Source: an uncultured Clostridia bacterium (GTDB lineage Bacteria; Bacillota; Clostridia; Oscillospirales; Oscillospiraceae). From it: DNA of 64,000 nucleotides. The position numbers and the translations under genes are program-made. Positions 49,954 through 59,955 of the stretch are shown here, piece by piece. The stretch's first letter is position 1, and every line of letters begins with the position of its first letter. The notes beneath the pieces are model-generated. The model ran no database searches, was not told where the DNA came from, and saw nothing but the letters and a program-made list of their open reading frames with translations. The DNA lies in the NCBI GenBank assembly GCA_937890525.1, contig CALADI010000009.1, positions 23,128 through 87,127 on the forward strand, read 5' to 3'.

Positions 49954-51534
49954 TTATTTAATTATTTCCTTGTAACGGGCGTAAGCGGCAGCGTAGTTTG
50001 CTTCCAGATCTTCAGCGCCGTTCTTCTTCAGGGTTTCCAGGAAGTTGTCGTACTCAGACATATCCCGCTCGCCGGTGATGAACTTCAGCACTTCCTCTTC
50101 AACGATGGTGCCCAGGTTGATGGAAATGAAGCTGTTCTTCTCAGCCTCCTCATCGGTGAAGGTCAGGTTGATGCGGTTGTTGTTCTCGTACAGGTTTGCC
50201 TCAGTCTCATACTTCTCCAGAACATCGGTGTAACCTTCGATTCTGTCTTCGTATCTGTCAGCCTTCTGAACACGCATGATTCTGTCGTGGTTCAGACCCA
50301 GCTCAGTCTCGGGATCGATGGTGCCATCGGGGTTGTAAGTTGCCACCAGCTCGGGAACATACTTCTTCATGCCGTTCTCATCGACGGTGTAGTTCACGCC
50401 TTCCTTACCCCACTGCACCAGAGTAGCAGCCTCATCGGAGTACATCCAGTCGACCATTTCCAGAATTCTGTCAATGTAGGGGGAGTCAGCGGAAACTGCG
50501 AAGGAGGTGAACACGCCAACACGCTCGGAGATGTTCAGAGTGGGCTGGGGCAGGGCCTCGGAAACCAGAGGCATGATGGGAACGAACTTGAAGGTGGTGT
50601 CTTCCGGATGCAGCTTCTTGTAGGCATCGGTTTCGGTGACAGAACGGGTGGCGTAGTCCAGCGTGAACACACCCTTGCCGCTCAGGATGCTCTCTTCCCA
50701 CTGCTGGGTAGAAGCAGTGAAGAATTCCTTGTCCATGAGGCCTTTCTCCCACATCACGCGGAAGTCCTCGACCATTTCCTTAAAGCCGGCGTTGAGCGGT
50801 CCGAACACAAACTTGTCCTGATTCTTGTCGTAGAACATACCCTTGTCGGTGCCATAGTGGACGCCGTGGCCCCACAGGCAGTTCATCTTGCCTCTGTTAA
50901 TCATACCAACGCTGTCGGGGAACTTCTCCTTGATGGCAGCGAGGACATCGATCAGCTCATCCCAAGTGGTGGGCATTTCCTTGCCCACAGCTTCGACCAT
51001 GTCGGCACGGATCAGAGGAACGCTCTTGTAGGTGATCTGATCGGAGAATCTGGGCATGTTGTAGATGTGTCCGTCAGAAGCGACGAGAGATGCGTAGACA
51101 TTGGGGTCTTCCATGAGCTTTGCCTTCAGGTTGGGCATCTGATCCAGATACTCATCGATGGGAACCAGAGAGCCCTTGGGGCCGATGTCCTTGCCGATAT
51201 CGCCATTCACAGGGGACATGAGGTCGGGCAGCTCGTTGGAAGCCACCAGCAGGTTCAGCTTTTCGTTATAAGCATCCTTGGTGTCCATAACGAGCTTCAG
51301 GTCAATGTTGAACTTTTCCTTAACGATCTCCTTGAGAACGAAGTTCTCACCCTCGCCGCTCTTATTGTTGAGCAGCATAAATTCAATGGTGATGGGTTCC
51401 TTTTCTCCGGTACCAGTGCTGCCGGAGACGCCAGCGGTGGCATCCTTACCGGAGTCGTTGGAACCGCATGCAGCCAGCGTGGACATCATGAGCACGCAAG
51501 CAAGCACGAGAGCGAGTGCCTTTTTGAGTTTCAT
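49954..51534 (-). CDS. sugar ABC transporter solute-binding lipoprotein (LplA-like)
   Basis: A 526-residue binding protein. The signal peptide ALALVLACVLMMSTLAAC ends in lipobox LAAC, followed by a Gly/Ser linker and a two-lobed periplasmic-binding-type fold. Its length and pattern (MLLNNKSGEGENFVLKEIVKEKF; SVGMINRG; ASTQQWEESILSGKGVF) match the LplA/YtcQ branch that binds large oligosaccharides. It is preceded by two permease genes. No ATPase gene is present here, so a shared MsmK-type ATPase elsewhere is needed. ATG 51534 is 8 nt after AAGGAG. Confidence 0.9.
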   Translation of the reverse strand: MKLKKALALVLACVLMMSTLAACGSNDSGKDATAGVSGSTGTGEKEPITIEFMLLNNKSGEGENFVLKEIVKEKFNIDLKLVMDTKDAYNEKLNLLVASNELPDLMSPVNGDIGKDIGPKGSLVPIDEYLDQMPNLKAKLMEDPNVYASLVASDGHIYNMPRFSDQITYKSVPLIRADMVEAVGKEMPTTWDELIDVLAAIKEKFPDSVGMINRGKMNCLWGHGVHYGTDKGMFYDKNQDKFVFGPLNAGFKEMVEDFRVMWEKGLMDKEFFTASTQQWEESILSGKGVFTLDYATRSVTETDAYKKLHPEDTTFKFVPIMPLVSEALPQPTLNISERVGVFTSFAVSADSPYIDRILEMVDWMYSDEAATLVQWGKEGVNYTVDENGMKKYVPELVATYNPDGTIDPETELGLNHDRIMRVQKADRYEDRIEGYTDVLEKYETEANLYENNNRINLTFTDEEAEKNSFISINLGTIVEEEVLKFITGERDMSEYDNFLETLKKNGAEDLEANYAAAYARYKEIIK

Positions 51535-51553
51535 CTTACTTTCTCCTTTTCTT

Positions 51554-52438
51554 TTAACCTTTAACAGAGCCAATCATAACACCCTGCACGAAGTATTTCT
51601 GCACGAAGGGATATACGCACAGAATCGGGATCAGTGCAATGATGATGGAAGCTCCCATTAACATATCCGAGGTGGGCTGCATATTGCCCACGATTTCCGC
51701 AGCGCCCTGGCTGAGGCTGGAGAGGTCCTCGTCGACGATCATTTCCTTCAGCAGGACCTGCAGGGGATATTTGGATTTGTCCTTTAAGTACAGCATGGGG
51801 TAGAAATACGCGTTCCAGTGATCCACGGCGTAGTATAGACCGATGGTAGCCAGAGAAGGCTTGGACAGGGGCAGCACGATCTTGCCAAACAGCTGCAGAT
51901 CGTTTGCGCCGTCGATGCGTCCGGATTCCAGGATCTCTTCCGGAAGCTGCTGCATAAAGGTTCTGACGATGATCATGTTATAGGTGTTGATCGCACCGGG
52001 CAGAAGGACTGCCCAAATCGTATTGTAGATGTGCAGGTTCTTGACCAGCAGGAAGTTGGGGATCAAACCGCCGCTGAAGAACATGGTGAAAACCACCAGC
52101 ATATTGAGCGGCTTTCTGCCGATGAGATCCCGGCGGGAAAGGGCGAACGCCATGGTGGAAGTGAATGCCAGGTTGAGTGCCGTACCCAGCACGGTGTACA
52201 CGATGGTGTTGCCGTAAGATTTCCAGAAGTGATTGTCTGCGAAGACCTGCTTGTAGGCCTCGATGTTAAATCCTCTGGGGATGATGCTGACCATGCCTGC
52301 CTGCACATATTCCGAGGAACTCAGCGACAGCGCCAGAACATACACCAAGGGGTACAGGGTGATGATAATGACGATCGCCATGAGGATCCCGTTTATCACA
52401 TTGAATGTTTTTGCACTTAAGCTTTTATCTTTTACCAT
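51554..52438 (-). CDS. sugar ABC transporter permease (LplC-like)
   Basis: A 294-residue integral membrane protein with six predicted helices (VINGILMAIVIIITLYPLVYVLALSLS first). The conserved EAA loop is EEILESGRIDGANDLQLFGKIVLPLSKP, which contacts the ATPase. It belongs to the CUT1/LplC type (YtcP). ATG 52438 follows AAGGAG. It lies 10 nt after the LplB-like gene and 20 nt before the binding protein gene, all one operon. Confidence 0.92.
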   Translation of the reverse strand: MVKDKSLSAKTFNVINGILMAIVIIITLYPLVYVLALSLSSSEYVQAGMVSIIPRGFNIEAYKQVFADNHFWKSYGNTIVYTVLGTALNLAFTSTMAFALSRRDLIGRKPLNMLVVFTMFFSGGLIPNFLLVKNLHIYNTIWAVLLPGAINTYNMIIVRTFMQQLPEEILESGRIDGANDLQLFGKIVLPLSKPSLATIGLYYAVDHWNAYFYPMLYLKDKSKYPLQVLLKEMIVDEDLSSLSQGAAEIVGNMQPTSDMLMGASIIIALIPILCVYPFVQKYFVQGVMIGSVKG

Positions 52439-52448
52439 ACCGTTCTCC

Positions 52449-53405
52449 TTACCACAAGCTTGTATCCGATACTTTTTGGCAGATCTTGTTAGCAACGAAA
52501 ATCAGGATCAGCGCCACAACGGAGTTCATGAGGTCTACGGCAGCGCCAAAGCTGTAGTTTGCTTTCAGAATACCATAGCGGTATACATAAGTGGAGATCA
52601 GATCGGATACCTCATAGGTCGCGGGGCTGTACATCAGGATCGCCTTCTCAAAACCAACGCTGAGGAGCTTGCCCAGTCTCATGATGAAGAGGATCGTGAT
52701 CGTGGGACGAATGGCGGGGAGCGTGATATTCCACATGCAGCGGAATCTGCCTGCGCCGTCCAGACGGGCCGCTTCATAAAGGCCGGGATCGATGCCTGCC
52801 ATGGAGGCAAGATAGATGATGGAGCCCCAGCCAAAGCTCTGCCAGATACCGGAACCGACATACATGGTGCGGAACCAGCCCTTCTCCGAGAAGAAGTTAA
52901 TGGGGTCAACGCCGAACATGCTCAGAAGGCTGTTCACAACGCCGCCGTTGGGGGAGAACATGGTCTTCATCAGACCGACCACAATGACCACAGAGATGAA
53001 GTGGGGAAGATAGCTGATGGTCTGTACCGCTTTCTTGTAACGCTTGCAGCGCACTTCGTTGAGCAGCAGCGCAAAGATGATGGGAACCGGGAAATTGAAG
53101 ATGAGGTCGTAAAGACTCAGCAGCAAGGTGTTCCGGATCAGACGCCAGCAGAAAGGACTGTCGAAAAACTGTTTGAAGTATTTCAGTCCTGCCCAAGGGC
53201 TTTCCAGAATGCCCACTCGGGGGTTGAAGTCCTTAAACGCGATGATCGCGCCGTACATGGGAGTATATTTAAATACAATGAAGTAAATAATTCCCGGCAG
53301 CATCAGTAGGAACAGATACCGCTGTGCAACCAGCCGTCTGAGAAAATCATTTCTCGTACTCAGGTTGGGAACTACGGGGTCTTTCCTTTTTTGCAATTTT
53401 GTCAT
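52449..53405 (-). CDS. sugar ABC transporter permease (LplB-like)
   Basis: A 318-residue integral membrane protein, six helices, first gene of the operon. It opens with basic residues, then YLFLLMLPGIIYFIVF. The EAA loop is LYEAARLDGAGRFRCMWNITLPAIRP. The pattern YTPMYGAIIAFKDFNP near the N-terminus is typical of LplB/YteP proteins that pair with LplA-type binding proteins. GGAGGAAC lies 12 nt before ATG 53405. Confidence 0.92.
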   Translation of the reverse strand: MTKLQKRKDPVVPNLSTRNDFLRRLVAQRYLFLLMLPGIIYFIVFKYTPMYGAIIAFKDFNPRVGILESPWAGLKYFKQFFDSPFCWRLIRNTLLLSLYDLIFNFPVPIIFALLLNEVRCKRYKKAVQTISYLPHFISVVIVVGLMKTMFSPNGGVVNSLLSMFGVDPINFFSEKGWFRTMYVGSGIWQSFGWGSIIYLASMAGIDPGLYEAARLDGAGRFRCMWNITLPAIRPTITILFIMRLGKLLSVGFEKAILMYSPATYEVSDLISTYVYRYGILKANYSFGAAVDLMNSVVALILIFVANKICQKVSDTSLW

Positions 53406-54014
53406 GTTTTGAAAGTTCCTCCTTTTCTCTCTTCTTGCGTTGCAATGTGATATTGCTCTCTTCAGAAGGATTTGCGTTTTGTCCGTAAAACGATCACAAC
53501 CATACTGTAAGGTATTTTCAACTTTTTATAAAGAGTTGTTTTCTATAATTCGATGATATTTTCTAGGTTTTGATATAGCATTTTATTAAAAAATATCACA
53601 CTTTTTAAAAAATCGTCATATTGGATCGAAAATATAGACAAAAGCGGTCGGAGTAATAAAAGCGTCTCTATGTCAAAATGAACAAAACACGCTCATTGCT
53701 TTTGGGCAAGATGCCAACTAGTTGATTTCCGCTCGGAGAAGCAGTTTTTCGGCGTTTTCCGAACTTTTTATCAAAAAATGGCGAAAGCAAATCTGAGAAA
53801 ATGAGGTGGTCGAACTGGCCACCGATAGAAAAATGCAGGCGATCCACCGCCCACATTCCAAATGGGCAGCCCCGCGGCGGGATCTAGCGCGATCAGGGGG
53901 AGCGCCATCTGCGCCGCATACCCGTCTTTGTCGGTTTTTGTCAATTCTTCCCTTGCCCATCTGGGAATAATCTGCTATGATATGCTTTAATACTTTGATG
54001 CTGGAGGCCTTCTC
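53406..54014. promoter_or_regulatory. AT-rich regulatory gap before lplB-type operon and yesL
   Basis: A 609-bp gap with no gene and much lower GC than its flanks from about 53500 to 53660. A degenerate CcpA-like site, GTAAAACGATCACA (53485-53498, differs from consensus in the first two bases), lies 80 nt before lplB. The plus-strand end carries the yesL promoter. I could not place a convincing -35/-10 for the lplB operon, which may depend on the membrane AraC regulator. Confidence 0.4.
53953..53981 (+). promoter_or_regulatory. yesL-like gene promoter, extended -10
   Basis: TTGCCC (53953-53958), a 17-nt spacer and TATGAT (53976-53981), preceded by TGC. Confidence 0.7.
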
Positions 54015-54650
54015 GTGAAATTTCTTTCCATCGATTCCAAATTTATCGCATTTTTGACCCGGATTGCCGATCTCATGATCCTCAACATGATCTATATCCT
54101 GTGCTGCATCCCCATCTTCACCATCGGGGCTGCTACCACTGCGCTTTACACCGTCGTTTTCCGCTTGGGCACCGTTCGGGAAGCCGGCGTGGTAAAGCCC
54201 TTCTTTGCGGCTTTCCGCAGCAATTTTAAGCAGGCGACCATTCTGTGGATGATCTTTCTCCCCATCGCTGCGCTGCTGATGTTTAATATCAGCTTCGCCT
54301 CCAACATGGAAAACTGGATCCACTATCTGTTTATTTTCTTTGCCCTTTTGCTGGCCGGTGTGCTGTTTGCCGGCGCATACGCATTTCCCCTGCTGAGCCA
54401 GTTTGAGAACTCGACCAAGCAGCTGGTACACAATGCCATCTTGCTCAGCCTTGGCTATTTCCCCAAAACCATCCTCATCACCGCCATCAATGTTCTGCCT
54501 GTTGTGCTGATGATGCGCATGCCGCTGCTCTTTCTGAACCTCTGGGTCGTGTGGTTCGCCTTTTACGCTTCCGTTTCGGCTTACTTAAATACCAAGCTGT
54601 TTCGCAAGATCTTTGCCCCCTTCATGCCCGAACAAGGCGAGGAAGCATGA
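54015..54650 (+). CDS. YesL/DUF624-family membrane protein
   Basis: A 211-residue integral membrane protein with about five helices and the DUF624 pattern (ADLMILNMIYILCCIPIFTIGAATTALY near the N-terminus). YesL-type proteins occur beside LplB/LplC permeases and YesM/YesN regulators in carbohydrate loci, and here one faces away from such an operon. A role in sugar transport is suspected in the literature but not settled. The start is GTG 54015, 7 nt after GGAGG. Confidence 0.85.
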   Translation: MKFLSIDSKFIAFLTRIADLMILNMIYILCCIPIFTIGAATTALYTVVFRLGTVREAGVVKPFFAAFRSNFKQATILWMIFLPIAALLMFNISFASNMENWIHYLFIFFALLLAGVLFAGAYAFPLLSQFENSTKQLVHNAILLSLGYFPKTILITAINVLPVVLMMRMPLLFLNLWVVWFAFYASVSAYLNTKLFRKIFAPFMPEQGEEA

Positions 54651-54713
54651 TCTTTCTGCGTTTAACTTGACAAAGGATCCGCAAGCCTGCCGATCCTGCC
54701 CATAAAAAGAAGA

Positions 54714-54743
54714 TATGGTACAGCCCCAATTAGGACTGTACCA
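54714..54743. repeat. inverted repeat downstream of yesL
   Basis: ATGGTACAG and CTGTACCAT, 9 bp each, with a 12-nt loop. No T run follows, so a terminator role is doubtful. Confidence 0.45.
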
Positions 54744-54767
54744 TAACCATCCGAAAACTTGCTGATC

Positions 54768-54802
54768 GGGCGCTGCCACTGCGGCAGCGCCCCTTTTTTC
54801 GC
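54768..54802. terminator. terminator between yesL and the GNAT gene
   Basis: The 10-bp stem GGGCGCTGCC/GGCAGCGCCC with loop ACTGC is followed by CTTTTTT. Confidence 0.85.
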
Positions 54803-54815
54803 TTAATGATTGTTT

Positions 54816-55328
54816 TTATTCCGCATCCGCCGGCAATTTCCGCTCGTAGCAGACCTCTTCAATGCCAAAACTGGGCTGGGTCCTGCCGTTGCAGACAAAT
54901 CCCTTCTTTTCATAGAAGCCCCGTGCCCGGACATTGTCCCGGAAAACCCAGAGCATGACCCGGCGGTATCCCGCCCGGCGGATGTCCGCCAGCAGCCGAT
55001 CCATCATGGCGCTGCCGTATCCCCTGCCCCAGTTGCCGGGCAGGCTGTGGATGCAGATGATCTCTGCATCGCCGGGGCATTCCGGATCCCGGCTGGCGCT
55101 CCACCATGCCATGCAATGGGGCGCACCATCCACCTCCATCATCAGCCCATGCCCGAACTGCTCTGCCAGCAGCTTGCGGTACATCTGCTCTGCGGGCTGA
55201 ACCTGTGTGGCGGAGCGCAGCACCTCCTCCGGCAGCAGCTTGGCAAAGGCTGCCTTCCAGCTCTCGGTCTGGATATGCGCCAGCGCCGGCGCATCCCCGC
55301 TTTCCACGGGACGGATCTTGTATTCCAT
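54816..55328 (-). CDS. GNAT-family N-acetyltransferase
   Basis: A 170-residue acetyltransferase. It opens with IRPVESGDAPALAHIQTESW. Motif A is HSLPGNWGRGYGSAMMDRLLADIR near residues 94-117, and VMLWVFRDNVRARGFYEKKGF is the classical C-terminal motif. The substrate is unknown. It is encoded 13 nt after the HtrA stop on the same strand and could be cotranscribed with the two-component-HtrA operon. AAAGGAG precedes ATG 55328. Confidence 0.85.
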   Translation of the reverse strand: MEYKIRPVESGDAPALAHIQTESWKAAFAKLLPEEVLRSATQVQPAEQMYRKLLAEQFGHGLMMEVDGAPHCMAWWSASRDPECPGDAEIICIHSLPGNWGRGYGSAMMDRLLADIRRAGYRRVMLWVFRDNVRARGFYEKKGFVCNGRTQPSFGIEEVCYERKLPADAE

Positions 55329-55341
55329 AGCCGCTCCTTTC

Positions 55342-56661
55342 TCAGCCGGTGGCTTCTTCCACCACCAGCGAGATCTGATATTCTCTGCCGCCGCGGTAGA
55401 TCACGGCGGTGATGGTCTGCCCGACCTCAGTGGTATAGAGCAGCTCTTCCAGCACATTGGCACTGGTGATCCTGGTGTCATTGATGGCCAGCAGCAGATC
55501 TCCCACTTGGATCCCCGCTTTCTCCGCCGGGGCATCGGTCTTTACCTCGGTGATCAGCAGCCCCACGGGCATCCTGTAATAATACTGGTAAAAGCTGGAA
55601 AGCATCTGCCCTCTGATGCCCAGAGTCGGCCGTCCCGCCACATATCCCGCAGTCAGAAGCTGCTCCACCACGCCCTTGGCGGCGGTAGTGGGGATGGCAA
55701 AGCCCAGTCCCTCCACCCCGGAGGTGGTGGCGTAGTCGCCGATCTTCATGGTATTGATGCCGATGACCTGACCGTAGCAGTTCACCAGCGGGCCGCCGGA
55801 ATTGCCGGAATTCAGCGCTGCCGTGGTTTGCAGCAGCGTCATGGTCTTGCCGCCGATCTTCAGATCCCGGTTGATGGCGGATATGATGCCCTCGGTCATG
55901 GTGCCCCGCAGCTCCACGCCCAGAGGATCCCCGATGGCCACCACCTGATCCCCCACCCGCAGAGCGCCGGAATCACCGAACTCCGCCGGGGTCAGACCTT
56001 GGACATCAATGAACAGCACCGCCAGATCTGAGATGCCGTCCGCTCCCACCAAGGTGGCGTCGAACACCCGTCCGTCGGTGAGCAGCACCTGGATCTTGGA
56101 TGCCCCCTCCACCACATGGGCGTTGGTGATGAGGTAGCCGTCATCGGTCATGATGACTCCCGTACCTCCGGAGGTGGTGTTCTCCCCTGCCGCCGTGATG
56201 GACACCACGCTGGGGATCACTTTTTCATACACCTTCTGCCACGACAGCGCCCCGGACACCGGGGTATTCTCCTGCCCTTGGGGGGACGGATTCAGTTCCA
56301 TCTGTGCATCCGGCGTCCCGGGGTTGGCAGGCGCCGCATCTGTCGTCTCCGGCACCGTCGGCTCCGTCGCTTCCAGCACATCCGGCACCGATCCCTCCAC
56401 CTGCGAGAAGCTGGCGGAGGTCTTGACCTCCGGCGCTTCTTTGGCATGGAACAGGTGGATATCCATCAGGCTCAGCGCCGTGAGCAGACCGCTGCACAGG
56501 ATCAGCAGCACCAGCACGATGGCCACCACCCAGCCGTGATCCTTGGGCGGTTTGGTAGAGCCGGTGCCGTAGTAGCCGTCCTCCCAGCCCGCAGGACAGT
56601 CACAGGCGTGCTCAAACTCGGGCTCGCGCACCTCCAGATCATCCTCTCGATTGTCTGCCAT
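55342..56661 (-). CDS. HtrA/DegP-like membrane serine protease with PDZ domain
   Basis: A 439-residue protein with an N-terminal cytosolic acidic segment containing CDCPAGW, one membrane helix (WVVAIVLVLLILCSGLLTALSL, about residues 44-65), a Thr/Pro-rich linker, the trypsin-like domain with the triad His (ITNAHVV), Asp (SDLAVL) and Ser (NSGNSGGPL), and a C-terminal PDZ domain (GLLITEVKTDAPAEKAGIQVGDLLLAIND). It degrades or refolds damaged envelope proteins. It follows a histidine kinase gene by 30 nt, so the kinase and regulator probably sense envelope stress and include this protease in their operon. Confidence 0.92.
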   Translation of the reverse strand: MADNREDDLEVREPEFEHACDCPAGWEDGYYGTGSTKPPKDHGWVVAIVLVLLILCSGLLTALSLMDIHLFHAKEAPEVKTSASFSQVEGSVPDVLEATEPTVPETTDAAPANPGTPDAQMELNPSPQGQENTPVSGALSWQKVYEKVIPSVVSITAAGENTTSGGTGVIMTDDGYLITNAHVVEGASKIQVLLTDGRVFDATLVGADGISDLAVLFIDVQGLTPAEFGDSGALRVGDQVVAIGDPLGVELRGTMTEGIISAINRDLKIGGKTMTLLQTTAALNSGNSGGPLVNCYGQVIGINTMKIGDYATTSGVEGLGFAIPTTAAKGVVEQLLTAGYVAGRPTLGIRGQMLSSFYQYYYRMPVGLLITEVKTDAPAEKAGIQVGDLLLAINDTRITSANVLEELLYTTEVGQTITAVIYRGGREYQISLVVEEATG

Positions 56662-56691
56662 GGGTATCCCCCCTTTCCGTTGTGATGGTCT

Positions 56692-58122
56692 TTAGTTCAC
56701 CAAGGGCAGCGTAAAGGTAAATTCCGTCTTGCCGTCCCGGCTGGCCACGCTGATGTTCTCGCCATGGCTGCAAATCAGCGTCTTGACGATGTACAGTCCC
56801 AGACCCCAGCCGTCCCGATTCTCCGACCGGGATTTGTCGATCTTGTGGAACCGGTCGAACACCAGCGGCAGCTCCTCCGGCGGGATGGTCTTGCCCTCGT
56901 TGGAGACGGAGAAATAGATCTTATTTCCCCCCTCTTTCAGCTTCAGACCCAGCTTGCCCCCCTCGGTGCAGAATTTCACGCTGTTGTCCACCAGATTGTA
57001 GATCACTTGGGTGATGGCGTCCACATCCGCACGGGTGTACACCGGGTGCTCCGGGAAATCCACATCCACATCCAAGTGCTTTTCGTTGATCTTCTGCTCA
57101 AAGGTAATGAGCACCTGCCCGGCGCACTCCTCCAGATCGAACCGGGTCTTTTTCTCCTCGGGTATGCCCCCCATGTCCTGCAATTTGGAGATGTCCAGCA
57201 TACTGCGGACCAGACGGCTCAGCCGTTTGGTCTCATCCGAGACGATCTGCATATAGTAGCGTTGACGCTCCGGCGGGATGGTCCCGTCCAGAATGCCGTC
57301 CACATAACCCCCGATGGTGGTCATGGGGGTCTTGAGCTCGTGGGACACATTGGCCACGAACTCCTGACGCTGATACTCGCTCTTTTCCAGCGATACCGCC
57401 ATATTATTGAACGCTACCGCCAGTTCGTCCACCTCTTCGGTGTTCTTTTCTCCGGTGTAGACCCGGGCCTTCAGGTTGCCGTGACCGAATTCCCGTGCCA
57501 CCTGGGCCATCTCCCGCAGGGGGCGGCATTGGCTGCGCACGGAAATGCTCATGGCTACCACAGCGATGAGGATCACCAGCAGGGACACCGCCACCTGGAT
57601 CTCGATGATCCCATCCAGAATGCCGATGGTCTCCTGCACCGGGATGGACACCATGACGATGCCGATCTGGGCGCCGGTGCGCTGGCTGACCACCGGGGTG
57701 GATGCCACATACCGCGCTTCGCTGTACAGTCCCCGGATCTTGCCGGAATCCAGCTTCAGCCCCTCGGCAAACACCTGCTCCAGATATTCCTCGTTCACCA
57801 CCATACCCAGATGCTCACACCGCAGATTCCGGTCCGAGCACAGCACCACGGTGCCGGTGGCGTTGCACACCACCGCATCCGCGCCGCTGACCACCGATGC
57901 AAGGGTCAGATTGGTGCGCAGGGAGTCCCCATGGAGCTGCCCCACCGCATCATAGGCCGCCGTCAGCTCTGCAATGGCAGAAGCATCGGTGGAAAGCTGC
58001 TGGTAGGTGTTGTCCTCCAAATACTGCTTCACCAGAAACCGGAATGCACCGCCCATCATCAGCAGCGCCAGCAGCAGCACCAGCAGCGTCACGCCGAACT
58101 GGCGGCTGAACATGGTCTTCAT
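56692..58122 (-). CDS. sensor histidine kinase
   Basis: A 476-residue membrane kinase. Two helices (LLVLLLALLMMGGAFRFLV; VAVSLLVILIAVVAMSISV) flank an extracellular sensor of about 140 residues. A HAMP domain follows, then the dimerisation/phosphoacceptor box VANVSHELKTPMTTIGGYVDGIL (H-box) and the ATPase domain with N-, G1 (GWGLGLYIVKTL) and F-type boxes. The partner response regulator ends 3 nt upstream. The signal sensed is unknown; genomic context points to envelope stress. Confidence 0.93.
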   Translation of the reverse strand: MKTMFSRQFGVTLLVLLLALLMMGGAFRFLVKQYLEDNTYQQLSTDASAIAELTAAYDAVGQLHGDSLRTNLTLASVVSGADAVVCNATGTVVLCSDRNLRCEHLGMVVNEEYLEQVFAEGLKLDSGKIRGLYSEARYVASTPVVSQRTGAQIGIVMVSIPVQETIGILDGIIEIQVAVSLLVILIAVVAMSISVRSQCRPLREMAQVAREFGHGNLKARVYTGEKNTEEVDELAVAFNNMAVSLEKSEYQRQEFVANVSHELKTPMTTIGGYVDGILDGTIPPERQRYYMQIVSDETKRLSRLVRSMLDISKLQDMGGIPEEKKTRFDLEECAGQVLITFEQKINEKHLDVDVDFPEHPVYTRADVDAITQVIYNLVDNSVKFCTEGGKLGLKLKEGGNKIYFSVSNEGKTIPPEELPLVFDRFHKIDKSRSENRDGWGLGLYIVKTLICSHGENISVASRDGKTEFTFTLPLVN

Positions 58123-58125
58123 GGA

Positions 58126-58812
<687 letters not shown>

Positions 58813-58975
58813 GGTAGATCTCCTCCTGTCATTTTTGCCACAGTTTCCTTTTCCCTCATTATATCCGAATACCGCCCGATTAGGTGAACATTTTGTAAAG
58901 ACTACCGACCCAATTTGTGAACGGGACAATTTTCAAGCCCATCGGTGCAGGATCGGAGGGTTTGCGTAATTTTCC

Positions 58976-59004
58976 TTGCAAATTTGGTCGTTTCCATGTA
59001 TAGT
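58976..59004 (+). promoter_or_regulatory. uppP promoter
   Basis: TTGCAA (58976-58981), a 17-nt spacer and TATAGT (58999-59004). Confidence 0.65.
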
Positions 59005-59058
59005 TAGGATAGATTTGTATGGGGTTTTCCCTGGACATTTTCTGAAAGGAGTTTTTCC

Positions 59059-59886
59059 ATGGTCATTGAATTGTTAAAGGCCGTCCTGTTCGGCATCGTA
59101 GAGGGCATCACCGAGTGGCTGCCCATCTCCTCCACAGGGCATCTGATCCTGCTGAACCAGTTCGTCACCCTGGAGGTCAGCGATCAGTTCCAGAGTATGT
59201 TCGATGTGGTCATCCAGCTGGGCGCCATCTTGGCGGTGATCGTCATCTTCTTCCACAAGCTGAATCCCTTCTCCCCCAAGAAGAGTTACAAGGCAAAGAA
59301 AGCCACTTGGGATCTGTGGTTCAAGGTCATCGTGGCCATCATCCCCTCCGGCATCGTGGGCATCCTGCTGGACGACTGGATGGATGCCCATCTGCACAAT
59401 GCCACGGTGGTTTCCATTGCTCTGATCGTCTACGGCATCGCCTTCATCTATGTGGAGCGGATGAACGCCGGCAAGCCCCCCCGGATCGGCAAGGTGTGGG
59501 GCATCGACTATAAGACCGCCCTGCTCATCGGCGCGTTCCAGTGCCTGAGCCTGATCCCCGGCACTTCCCGCTCCGGCTCTACCATTCTGGGCGCCATCAT
59601 TCTGGGCGTGGGGCGCAGCGCCGCTTCCGAATTTTCCTTCTTCATGGCCATCCCCACCATGGTGGGCGCCAGCGGCATCAAACTGGTCAAGTTCCTGCTG
59701 TCGGATGTGTCCATCACCGGCACTGAGGTGGGCGTGCTGATCGTGGGCACCGTGGTCTCCTTCTTGGTGAGCATGGTTGCCATCCGGGCGCTGATGGCCT
59801 ATGTCCGCAAGCACAGCTTCTCCGCCTTCGGCGTGTACCGCATCGTGCTGGGCGCCTTGGTGCTGCTGTACTTCCTGTTCCAGTAA
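59059..59886 (+). CDS. uppP: undecaprenyl-diphosphate phosphatase
   Basis: Recycles the cell-wall lipid carrier by dephosphorylating undecaprenyl diphosphate and confers bacitracin tolerance. The 275-residue polytopic sequence has the two catalytic regions of BacA/UppP: GIVEGITEWLPISSTGHLIL near the N-terminus and SLIPGTSRSGSTILGAI in the middle. Eight or so helices are visible. GGAG precedes ATG 59059. It is followed by a sugar nucleotidyltransferase gene and may be cotranscribed with it. Confidence 0.95.
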   Translation: MVIELLKAVLFGIVEGITEWLPISSTGHLILLNQFVTLEVSDQFQSMFDVVIQLGAILAVIVIFFHKLNPFSPKKSYKAKKATWDLWFKVIVAIIPSGIVGILLDDWMDAHLHNATVVSIALIVYGIAFIYVERMNAGKPPRIGKVWGIDYKTALLIGAFQCLSLIPGTSRSGSTILGAIILGVGRSAASEFSFFMAIPTMVGASGIKLVKFLLSDVSITGTEVGVLIVGTVVSFLVSMVAIRALMAYVRKHSFSAFGVYRIVLGALVLLYFLFQ

Positions 59887-59955
59887 GCTTCCGGGGCTAT
59901 GCCCCGGTTCCCCAATATGCACATTATTACAGACAAACAATTAGGAGGATCCCTT

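Noticed and set aside
53485..53498. CcpA binding site before the lplB-type operon
   Set aside because: It matches 12 of 14 positions, but the first two conserved bases are wrong; too weak to list as its own feature.
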